From Promineifilum sp. (lineage in GTDB: Bacteria > Chloroflexota > Anaerolineae > Promineifilales > Promineifilaceae): DNA of 56,077 nt. Made by a program: the position numbers and the translations under genes. The notes beneath the pieces are model-generated. The model saw only the letters and a list, made by a program, of their open reading frames with translations, was not told the DNA's origin and did no database searches. Shown here piece after piece: positions 9,089 through 17,300 of the stretch. Positions within the stretch are counted from its first letter, which is position 1; each line of letters opens with the position of its first letter. Where the stretch lies: NCBI GenBank assembly GCA_019695075.1, contig JAIBAS010000006.1:1-56077 (forward strand). The letters are read 5' to 3'.

Positions 9089-9859
9089 CTACCAAATCTT
9101 CCACGGCGCTTCGCCGCTGTCCCATAGCTTCTCCAGCACGTACTTGTCGCGCCGAGTGTCCATGCACTGCCAGAAGCCGTCGTGTTTGTAAGCCATCAGT
9201 TCGCCGTCGGCGGCCAGGCGCTCCAACGGCTCTTTTTCGAATTGGGTATCGTCGCCGTCGATGTAGTCGAACACCTGCGGCTCGGCGACAAAGAAGGCGC
9301 CGTTGATCCAGCCTTCGGCCGTCTGGGGCTTCTCGGTGAATTCGCGGATGCGGTCGCCGTCGAACTCCATGTGACCATAGCGGGCCGGCGGGCGCACGGC
9401 GGTCATGGTGATCAGCCGGCCGTGGGCGCGGTGGAAGGCCAGCAGCCGGCTCAGGTCAACGGTGGAAACGCCGTCGCCCCAGGTCAGCATGAAGGTCTTG
9501 TCGCCCATGTAGGGCTGGAGGCGCTTGATACGGCCGCCGGTCATGGTGTTCAGGCCGGTATCGATCAGCTGGATCGTCCAGTCCTGAATGCCGTCAGTGT
9601 CGTGCAGGTCAACGCGCCCGGCCTTCAGGTTGATGGTCAGATTGCTGTTGAGCGAGCAATAATCGACCATGTAGCGCTTGATGACTTCGCCCTTATAGCC
9701 CAAAGCGATGACGAAGTCGCGATAGCCGAAGCACGAATAATGCATCATGATGTGCCAGAGGATGGGGCGTCCGCCGATCTCGACCATGGGCTTGGGCTTG
9801 ATCTCGGTCTCTTCGGCCAGGCGCGTCCCATGCCCTCCGGCCAGAATGCCTACTTTCAT
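9089..9859 (-). CDS. rfbF: Glucose-1-phosphate cytidylyltransferase
   Basis: The enzyme makes CDP-glucose from CTP and glucose-1-phosphate, the first step of CDP-deoxysugar pathways. The nucleotidyltransferase signature GGHGTRLAEETEIKPKPMVEIGG starts at residue 8 and carries the RfbF-specific spacing. IGGRPILWHIMM, the GDGVS metal-binding segment and FWQCMDTRRDK near the end are characteristic of the cytidylyltransferase rather than the thymidylyl RmlA branch. At 256 aa it has the family's usual length. It heads the operon 9859 to 4913 (cytidylyltransferase, SDR, C-methyltransferase, two sulfotransferases). I found no box-type promoter in the 101-bp gap before it. Confidence 0.92.
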   Translation of the reverse strand: MKVGILAGGHGTRLAEETEIKPKPMVEIGGRPILWHIMMHYSCFGYRDFVIALGYKGEVIKRYMVDYCSLNSNLTINLKAGRVDLHDTDGIQDWTIQLIDTGLNTMTGGRIKRLQPYMGDKTFMLTWGDGVSTVDLSRLLAFHRAHGRLITMTAVRPPARYGHMEFDGDRIREFTEKPQTAEGWINGAFFVAEPQVFDYIDGDDTQFEKEPLERLAADGELMAYKHDGFWQCMDTRRDKYVLEKLWDSGEAPWKIW

Positions 9860-9909
9860 GCGTTGTATACTCCTTGTCCGACTCGTGTTGGTGTCGGGCG
9901 ATTGACCGG

Positions 9910-9940
9910 GCGGGGATCGTCGTCGGGCGGCGATCCCCGC
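9910..9940 (-). terminator. Hairpin after the 9961-13947 gene
   Basis: A perfect 10-bp stem (9910-9919 with 9931-9940) and an 11-nt loop lie 20 nt past the stop codon. There is no T tract, so it may be a weak terminator or an mRNA-end stabiliser that allows readthrough into the CDP-sugar operon. Confidence 0.5.
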
Positions 9941-9960
9941 TGATATGGGCCTATTCTTAC

Positions 9961-12900
9961 CTAGCGAATGATCATCGGCAACACCACGGCGTGCCCTTCG
10001 ACCGTGACCATCACCGTCTGGCTGCCCTGGCCCTCACCGTCGGAGGCGATGAAGGTGATAGCATACTCGCCGGTCTGCGAAATGTTGGGCCGCCACGTGA
10101 ACGTCCCCGTGCCGTTGCCCTTGTCCACGAACGTCGCCCCAGGGGGCAGGTCAGTGGCCGAGAGGGTCACCGGCTGTCCGGTGGGGTCGCTGGCATGCAC
10201 GTCGAAGGTCAGCACCTCGGTAATCTGCACGGTCTGGTCGCCAATCGCGTCGATGGTCGGCGGCGGGTTGTTGGAGAACGTCGCCCGGATGATCGTGTTT
10301 TTCTCAATGGTGATCGTCGCCGGGTTCTCCGCGCCGGTCAGGTCGCCGGACCAGCCGGTGAAGAAGTAGTTCTGCCCCGGCACGGCCGTCAGGGTTACCT
10401 GGTCGCCGCAGTAGTACTCGGCCAGATTCGGGGCGACGACGACATCGCCCGGGCCGGTTTTGTTGATCGTCAGCGTGTGGCGGTTCTGGGTGAACACGGC
10501 GGTGACATTCATGTTCCGCGTCACCGTCAGCAGCTCCACCTGGTTATTGCCGCTCAGATCGCCTTCCCAGTGGTCGAACGTCCAGCAGGAATTGGCCTGG
10601 GCCACCAGGGCTACCTGGTCGTTATAGACGTAGGTCGCCTGGTTGGGGTTGAGCGATACGGCGCCGCCCACGCCTTCCTTGCCGATGCTTGTCACCTTGA
10701 CATTGATCTTATATTGATCCTGGGTAAAGGTGGCGTTGACGACTGTATCGTTGGTGATGGTCAGCTGCGTCTCCAGGTCGGTGGAGGTCACGGCCCCGCT
10801 CCAGCCGGTGAAAGTCCAGCCGACGTTGGGTGTCGCCCGCAGGGTAACCACGTCGCCGTAGACGTAGGCGCTCTTCTGCGGCGTGACGGTGGCCGTGCCG
10901 CCCGTGCCGTTGCCGTTGTGGATGGTGTTCAGCGTCAGGGAATATGTGTTCTGCTCGAAGTGGGCGGTGACTGTCTGCGTGCTGAACATTGTCAGCGAGA
11001 CGGTGGGCGAGGTGCTGGTGACTGCGCCCGTCCAGCCGGTGAAAGTCCAGCCCGGTTGGGGCACGGCCGTCAGCTCGACGACATCACCATAGACGTAGGT
11101 GGGCTTGTCGGGGCTTTTTGCCACCGCGTTGGCGTCGCCGCCGATGCCGTCGTTGGCGATGTTGACGTTGAGCAGGTACTGATCCTGAGTGAAGGTGGCC
11201 ACAACGTTCTTCGGCCCGTCAATAGTGACAGACGTGTTGGGCGCGGACGCATTGATGTCGCCGCTCCAGCCGGCGAACGACCAGCCGGGGACGGTCGTCG
11301 CCGCCAGGGCAACGCTCTCGCCGCAGGCATAGGTGGTTTTGTCCGGGTCCTTGGTCACCGTGCCGGTGCCGACCACAGTGACATTGACGGCTATCGGATT
11401 GGCGTCTTCGGGTATGATCGGCAGGTCTGAGTTGAAGAAGTAGTCGACCACGGCGGTATGACCGGGGGCCGTGCCGCCCGTGGCCGCCGCGCCGGCAAAG
11501 ACACCGACCTGGATGGGGGTCATGGCCATTGTATAGGCCGCCTGCCCCTTCCATATGCCGTCCTGGTAGTAGTAGCGTGTGAAGCTGTCGCCAATGCGCC
11601 GGACGCGCAACAGGGTCGGCAGGGGTGTGCCGTCGGCAAAGGTGGTCGTGGCGCTCTTGACGGCCGTGCCGTTGCTGACGAAGCGGCTGAACATGATGTA
11701 GCCGGAGGCCGTGCGCTCAAAGGCGACGCGAATATAGGTATCGGCGTCTTCTTCGATGAGGATGCCCTGCATCTGGCCCAAAGCCGTTGGCAGCGACTCG
11801 AACTTGACCTCGACAGTGAAGTCATTGTTGTTGGCCGCCTGGACAATACGTGGCGGGCCGCCGGTCGTCCAATCGTGAGCGCCGCCGGCCGGAAAGCTCA
11901 TGGTCAGCGTCTCGCCCGACATCATCAGGGTCGTGTTGCCCTGCGGGTCGATCTCCGTCCACATCGAGTTCAGCTGGCAGGCATTGAAGTCGTCGGAGAG
12001 GATGTCGCCGAACTCGGTGGTCACAAAGGTATCGTCGTTGGTAGAGCCGACATTGCCCTGCTCGTCGGCGCCACGAATGCGGAAGTGATAGCGGGTGCTG
12101 GGCTGTAGGCCGCGGATCTCGACGGCGTGGGTAGTTTTCAGCGTCAGGTCTTCGACGGCTCCCAGCTCGTAGTTGGTGGTCTTGCCATATTCGACGCGAC
12201 TGGTAGCCGGTTCGTTGGTCGTCCAGTTGATGTTCGCGCCGTTGGGCAATGTCGTGACGACGACGTTGCTGATGACCGGGGCGGTCGTGTCGGGCGCGGC
12301 CGTCGTGAACTTGTAGCTCACCGGGTTCATGCAGTTGCCCGGCAGGTCACAAGCCTCGATGCGGACGTTGTACTCGGTCGAGAAGTCCAGGTTGCCGGGC
12401 GGGTCGTAGACCAGGCGGTAGTCGCCCATCACACCCTGAATGTCAGTACGGTCGGTGCGGTCTTCGCCATTGATGAAGACCTTAACCCTTGTCCAATCGA
12501 CGCCGAACTGGGTATCGCCCAGCCGGGCGACGATGGCCGACTTGATATCGACGTTGGTGGCGTTGGGCGCGGGCAGCTGGCCGCTGACGATGGGCGCTGT
12601 GGTGTCGGCCGTCGTGGCGGTGGTGCGTCGCAGGATGAACATGGGGCCAGGGTATTCGACGAAGTGCCCCGATCCGTTGACATACAGGAAGGTGATCCGG
12701 TTCAGACCGGGCACAAGGAAGTTCTTGTTGAATGGCTTGATACCCAAGTCCCAGTCCGGCGCGCCAACGGTGGCGGCAGGGCTGCCATTGATCGAGAAGT
12801 TCGGATTGCGCCAGTACGCGCCGACCAGGGTGGCGGTGGTGAAGTAGGAGGCCACGGTATCGGGCAGCGAGAAGTCATAGCTGACCGCGTCGGGGCGCTT

Positions 12901-13947
12901 GCCATCCATGTGCAGACCGTAGTCGGTGAAGGTGTGGATGGTGAAGGCGGTCACGGGCACATTGCGCATCAGCTTGAAATCGGCCGAGATGCCGCCCGCG
13001 CCCTCGCGCACGTTACCGGCGGCGTCGACGACGCGCAGCTTGAACTTGATCACCGGCTGGTTGGTGATGTGGCCGATGTTCCAGGTCACGGTGGCGACGC
13101 CATTCTTCGGCTTGGCCGTGCCGATGTGGTTGATCGTGCCGCCGGTCTGCTTCTCCTCCTTGCCGCCGGGCCACCAGTTATTGCGGCCCAGGTTGTGCCA
13201 GTCGCGGAAAACGCCGTCGTTGTCTTCGTCGTAGCCCTCATACCAGGCGTGGAACTCGACGTAGAGCGTGTCGGCGGAAACGTCGGCGGTCAGCGTCAGC
13301 TTGTCATTATTGACGGTCAACGTGCCGCCCGCGTCGGGGGACACCGCGCCGTTGTCGTCGGCGATGCCGGTGATCTGTCCGGTGGGTGGTTCCACGTCGC
13401 TGCCCGGGCCGGGCAACAGGGGGTTCTCGGCGTTGTGGTAGATGCGAATGCTGATGTCGTGAATGTGGGTCGGCCGTGCGGCCCAGAAGGTGATCGTGTT
13501 TGTGCCGGTCTGTAGATCGGCCTTATTGACCTCCGGGATCCACGGTGAACGGCTCCAGTCGTTGCCAACGGGGGAGGTATAGACCGTTGAGCCGTTGTTC
13601 AGCCGGAATTGGAGGCTACCCGGCGCGTAGGCGCGCCACAGGTCCAGGTAAAGCTCGACCTTGAGCGCGTTGCTGAAGTCATCGGGCAGCTGGAATGCCA
13701 GCGTCTTGGGGCACTTGTCAAGTGTCCAGGGTTCGACGTACCATGTGCCAGCGGGGTTTGTCGGCGTGCCGTCCTCGTTGCAGCCGCCGGTGAACTGGCT
13801 ATGGTTAACCCAATACTCCTTGTAGGTGACCTGGCTGCTGGCATTGAAGATGCCGGCCTTGGCTGGCGCGGGCAGGATCATCAGGAATCCGCCCACAATC
13901 CCCAGCGCCAGAATGAGAACGAGATGGTGTGTTTTGCTCCTAAACAT
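9961..13947 (-). CDS. Giant secreted modular protein, N-terminal type A (1328 aa)
   Basis: An exported protein. The signal peptide ends in APAKA before GIFNASS. The first about 450 mature residues form a domain shared with the protein at 19021 (VTYKEYW, HSQFTGGC, WYVEP, KCPK, NDWSRSPW) that I cannot assign. Next come a Big_5/SbsA-like Ig domain (VSGQLPAPNATNVD), an FN3-like domain (INWTTNEPATSRVEYG), a concanavalin/DUF1349-like domain (SDDFNACQL...DYFFNSDLPIIPED), five InlB-type repeats, a putative Ig domain (NNPPPTIDAIGDQTV...) and the tail VVLPMIIR. I chose ATG 13947 because GAGGGT precedes it and it starts the signal peptide directly; a longer frame exists. Its own box promoter lies far upstream at 14302, giving a leader of about 350 nt. 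Confidence 0.8.
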   Translation of the reverse strand: MFRSKTHHLVLILALGIVGGFLMILPAPAKAGIFNASSQVTYKEYWVNHSQFTGGCNEDGTPTNPAGTWYVEPWTLDKCPKTLAFQLPDDFSNALKVELYLDLWRAYAPGSLQFRLNNGSTVYTSPVGNDWSRSPWIPEVNKADLQTGTNTITFWAARPTHIHDISIRIYHNAENPLLPGPGSDVEPPTGQITGIADDNGAVSPDAGGTLTVNNDKLTLTADVSADTLYVEFHAWYEGYDEDNDGVFRDWHNLGRNNWWPGGKEEKQTGGTINHIGTAKPKNGVATVTWNIGHITNQPVIKFKLRVVDAAGNVREGAGGISADFKLMRNVPVTAFTIHTFTDYGLHMDGKRPDAVSYDFSLPDTVASYFTTATLVGAYWRNPNFSINGSPAATVGAPDWDLGIKPFNKNFLVPGLNRITFLYVNGSGHFVEYPGPMFILRRTTATTADTTAPIVSGQLPAPNATNVDIKSAIVARLGDTQFGVDWTRVKVFINGEDRTDRTDIQGVMGDYRLVYDPPGNLDFSTEYNVRIEACDLPGNCMNPVSYKFTTAAPDTTAPVISNVVVTTLPNGANINWTTNEPATSRVEYGKTTNYELGAVEDLTLKTTHAVEIRGLQPSTRYHFRIRGADEQGNVGSTNDDTFVTTEFGDILSDDFNACQLNSMWTEIDPQGNTTLMMSGETLTMSFPAGGAHDWTTGGPPRIVQAANNNDFTVEVKFESLPTALGQMQGILIEEDADTYIRVAFERTASGYIMFSRFVSNGTAVKSATTTFADGTPLPTLLRVRRIGDSFTRYYYQDGIWKGQAAYTMAMTPIQVGVFAGAAATGGTAPGHTAVVDYFFNSDLPIIPEDANPIAVNVTVVGTGTVTKDPDKTTYACGESVALAATTVPGWSFAGWSGDINASAPNTSVTIDGPKNVVATFTQDQYLLNVNIANDGIGGDANAVAKSPDKPTYVYGDVVELTAVPQPGWTFTGWTGAVTSTSPTVSLTMFSTQTVTAHFEQNTYSLTLNTIHNGNGTGGTATVTPQKSAYVYGDVVTLRATPNVGWTFTGWSGAVTSTDLETQLTITNDTVVNATFTQDQYKINVKVTSIGKEGVGGAVSLNPNQATYVYNDQVALVAQANSCWTFDHWEGDLSGNNQVELLTVTRNMNVTAVFTQNRHTLTINKTGPGDVVVAPNLAEYYCGDQVTLTAVPGQNYFFTGWSGDLTGAENPATITIEKNTIIRATFSNNPPPTIDAIGDQTVQITEVLTFDVHASDPTGQPVTLSATDLPPGATFVDKGNGTGTFTWRPNISQTGEYAITFIASDGEGQGSQTVMVTVEGHAVVLPMIIR

Positions 13948-14032
13948 TGTACCCTCATGCAGGTGATCTGTGATACGTTCTGAGACAGCTTGTTGCTCAC
14001 AAGCCACAAGCCAGGCTTATGGCAGTGCAGCC

Positions 14033-14074
14033 TTATGCGACTGAGAGCAGGCGCTTTTCGCGCATCCAATCCAT
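14033..14074 (-). CDS. Possible 13-aa leader peptide
   Basis: This ATG frame encodes MDWMREKRLLSVA and is preceded by AAGG five bases upstream. It sits between small hairpins in the long leader of the secreted-protein gene. It could be a leader peptide or chance; nothing else supports translation. Confidence 0.2.
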   Translation of the reverse strand: MDWMREKRLLSVA

Positions 14075-14301
14075 TGTGACCTTGTCACTGCGGTGTGCGC
14101 CGCAGGGCGGGCGAAATCCAGTACGAGCCGGCTGAGGTGCGCTGCTACCGTTAAGGGGGCGTCTCCGAAAGCGCTTCGGTGGACGAGTATGGCTCCGATA
14201 CAACATTTGTCGCGTCAGCCGGTCTATTGATAACAATTGGCGGCCATTGTCAGGTAGACAAGGCCTCGTCGGGCAAACTGGCCCGGCTCTATCTACGATA
14301 A

Positions 14302-14335
14302 AGGATAGTCATGCCGGCTTACGACGGCTCTTAAG
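14302..14335 (-). promoter_or_regulatory. Composite box promoter (site b)
   Basis: The minus strand reads CTTAAG, N6, CGTAAG, N10, TATCCT, one of three sites with a TATCCT -10. The distal half-site directly abuts the terminator hairpin of the upstream gene. Predicted start is near 14295, leaving an unusually long leader before 13947. Confidence 0.65.
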
Positions 14336-14340
14336 TGAAG

Positions 14341-14373
14341 GCGGCCGCCCCCAGGCTGATAGGGGGCGGCCGC
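14341..14373 (-). terminator. Hairpin terminator after the 14385-18890 gene
   Basis: A perfect 12-bp GC-only stem (14341-14352 with 14362-14373) and a 9-nt loop lie 11 nt past the stop codon. No T tract follows on the minus strand. Confidence 0.6.
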
Positions 14374-14384
14374 CGCGTGGCGGA

Positions 14385-17300
14385 CTAGCGGATGGCCATT
14401 GGCAGGAAGATGTCGAAGCTGGTCGGCTGGATGAAGGTCGCCGTGACGTTGTGTCGCCGGTTGACCACCAGCGTCTGGATAGGGTTGACGCCGTTCAGGT
14501 CAACGCTCCAGTTCTGGAAGCGCCAACCCGTGGCCGCCGCGGCCCGCAGCTGTACGCGCTGGCCGCAGGTATACGTTGGGCCGGCGGGGGTGGCGGTGAC
14601 CGTGCCTTGGCCCACCTTGGTCACGGTGATGGCGGGCGCGTTGGCGTCCTCCGGCGTGATGGGCGCGGTCTCGTTAAAGAAGAAGTCGAACAGCGCTGTA
14701 TGGCCGGGCTGGGGTGTGTTGCGCGGGGCGGTGCTGGCCACGAAGACGCCAACGGACTGGACGGGCAGACCGTAGTTGAACCCGCCCACGCCCGTCCACG
14801 GGCCGGTACGAATGGAACTATAGTAGAACTTCCACGCATCGCCGGTGCGGCGGATGAGCATGTATATCTCATCCTGCGGATCGACAACAGGCACTTGTAT
14901 GCGCACGCGCCCCTGGCCGTTGTTCACTGTGCCGACGAAGAACTGCACGCCCGGCGTCTCCTGTGTGCCGTCATAGAGAAAGTCGGCGCGGATGAAGTTC
15001 GTGGGCGATGCTTCGATTAGCACACCCTGCGTCTGGTAGGTTTCGGTCACGGGTGAGTCGATCTTCACAACCAGGGCGAAGTTGGTGTTGGCGATGGACT
15101 GCATCATCCGCGCGCTGTTGTTGCCGGTCTTCCAGATCTCGTAGTTGACCTCCGGCGGCACGGTGATCTTGAGTTGGGAGCCGGTCAACTCGTACTCGGC
15201 CTGGCCCAACGGATCGACCCACGTCCACAGGTCGCTGTTCAGCGCGCCGCAGCCGTCGAAGTCATCGGAGACAACGCCCTGCGCGTCGGTGAAGTTGGCG
15301 AAGATGGATTTGTCGCTATTGACGGTCAGGACGTAGGGGTTCTTATTGCTGACGAGATCGCCCGTCCAGCCGGCGAAGGCGTAGCCGGTGTCGGCCGTCG
15401 CCGTCAGGGTGATCTGTGTGCCGGCGGTGAATTGTGTGCCCTCCGGGTCGACGGCAACCGTGCCATGCGGCAGGCTATCCTCGCCGGGCGCAACGGCAAC
15501 GGCAACGTTGTAAATCGGGGCTACCTCGAACACGGCCGAGACGACCTTGTTGCCGTCCATCGTCAGCACGAGGGGGTTTGTTATCCCGGTGGCGTCGTTG
15601 CCCCAGGCGGAGAAGATGTAGCCCAGAGCCGGCTGGGCTGTCAGGGTCACCTGCTCGCCGGGCGCGTAGAGGGTGCGCACGGGGTTCACCTCGATTGTGC
15701 CATTGGTCGGCGGCACGATGGTCAGGCTATAGACACCCGCGGCGGCAAAGGTGGCCGTGATGGCCATGTTGCCGTTCACGGTGATGGTCTTGGGATTCTC
15801 GTTGCCGGTCACGTCGCCGCTCCAGCCGACAAACTCGGCCCCCGCCCCAGGGAAGGCAGTCAGCGTCAGCTGCTCGCCGGAGCCGTAAGTGGGTTTGTCG
15901 GGTGTCTTGACGACGACACCGCTGCCGACAGTGGTCACGGTGACGGTGTAGTTGGCGTCGGCGACGAAGGTGGCCGTGACGGTCGAGTTTTTGGTCATGA
16001 CCAGCGTGGCCGGGTTGGCGCTGCCGCTCAGGTCGCCGCCCCAGGCAACGAACCGGAAGCCGGAATTGGGCGTGGCTGTCAGGGTGACCTGCTCGCCGGC
16101 GTAATAGGCCGGTTTGGCCGGCACGGCGGCGATAGTGCCGTTGGCGTTGGGCGAGAGGGTCAGGGTAAAGACGTTCTCGGCGAAGGTCGCCGTGACGGTC
16201 TTGTCGCCATCCATGACCAAGGATTGCTGGAGGAGTGTGCCTGTCAGCGCCCCACCCCAGCCGATAAAGCTGGCCCCGGCCCCAGGAACGGCCGTCAGGG
16301 TGACGGTCTCGCCGTGGAAATAGGTCGCCTTGTCGGGGTTCTTGGTCACGCCGCCGGGGCCGTTGACGGTAATGGTCAACGTGCGCGCCGGGGCGGCGGC
16401 GAAGTTGCCGGCGATGGTCATGTTGCCGTTGACGACAACCGTCAGCGGGTTGGTTGTGCCGGTGGCGTCACCGCTCCAGCCGGTGAAGAGGTTGCCCACG
16501 GCCGGGGTAGCGGTCAATGTCACCGACTCGCCGGCGCTATAGGCGGGCTTGTCGGGCGACTTGGCCACCGCGCCCGCGCCGTTGGCGCTGACGGTCAGGG
16601 TGTACTGCACGTCGGTGACGAAGTGGGCCGTGACGTTCTTGGTGGCATTCATGACCAGCGCGCCGGGGTTGGCCGTGCCGGTCAGGTCGCCGCTCCAGTG
16701 GTCGAACTTGAAGCCGGTGTTGGGCACGGGCGTCAGTGTGACCGGCTCGTCGCAGGCGTAGTTTTCCTTGACCGGGTTGCGGGCCACAGAGCCGGCCCCA
16801 ACAGGGTCGATGGCGACGGTGAGCTTGCGGTCGTTGTCTTCCGGGACGATGGGGCTTTTGCTATTGAAGAAGTAGTCGATCAGGCCAACGGTGGCCGGGT
16901 CCTTGCTGGAGTTGGCGATGTACGGCCCGTAGGCGCTGACCACCATGTCGTGTTGGAAGCCGGCGGCGAAGGCCCAGGTCGTGCCGTTGGTGGAGTAGTA
17001 CAGGTTCCAGACGCTGCCGATGCGCTTGACGCGCAGATACATGGGGGGCGTGATCGTAAGCGTCAGGTCATTGATCCGCGTTGTGGGCGCGCCGGCCGTG
17101 AAGGTGAAAGCCTGCAAGCGATAGCTGTCGCCGTCGTGGAGGAAGTTGTAGCGCAGGAAGTTCTGCGCGTCGGCCTCGATGAGGATGCCCTGGGCCTGGT
17201 TTTTCTGGCCGAAGACCGATTCGAACTTGACGTCCAACTCGAAGTCTTCGTTCTTGGCGAACTGCATGACGCGCGGCGCGTTGGAGCCGCCGGTCCAGAT

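Larger units (their letters stand above)
13948..14384. other. 437-bp region: terminator, promoter and structured leader
   Basis: In minus-strand order this holds the terminator hairpin of the preceding gene (14341-14373), box promoter b (14302-14335) and a predicted 5' leader of about 350 nt. The leader contains several short inverted repeats: 14165-14179, 14088-14105 (perfect 6-bp stem), 14076-14088 and 14051-14063. It also holds a possible 13-codon frame at 14033-14074. I do not recognise a known riboswitch. Confidence 0.5.

Noticed and set aside
13948-14300. c-di-GMP or other known riboswitch in the long leader
   Set aside because: None of the conserved core sequences that I know could be found. 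Only short hairpins are visible.
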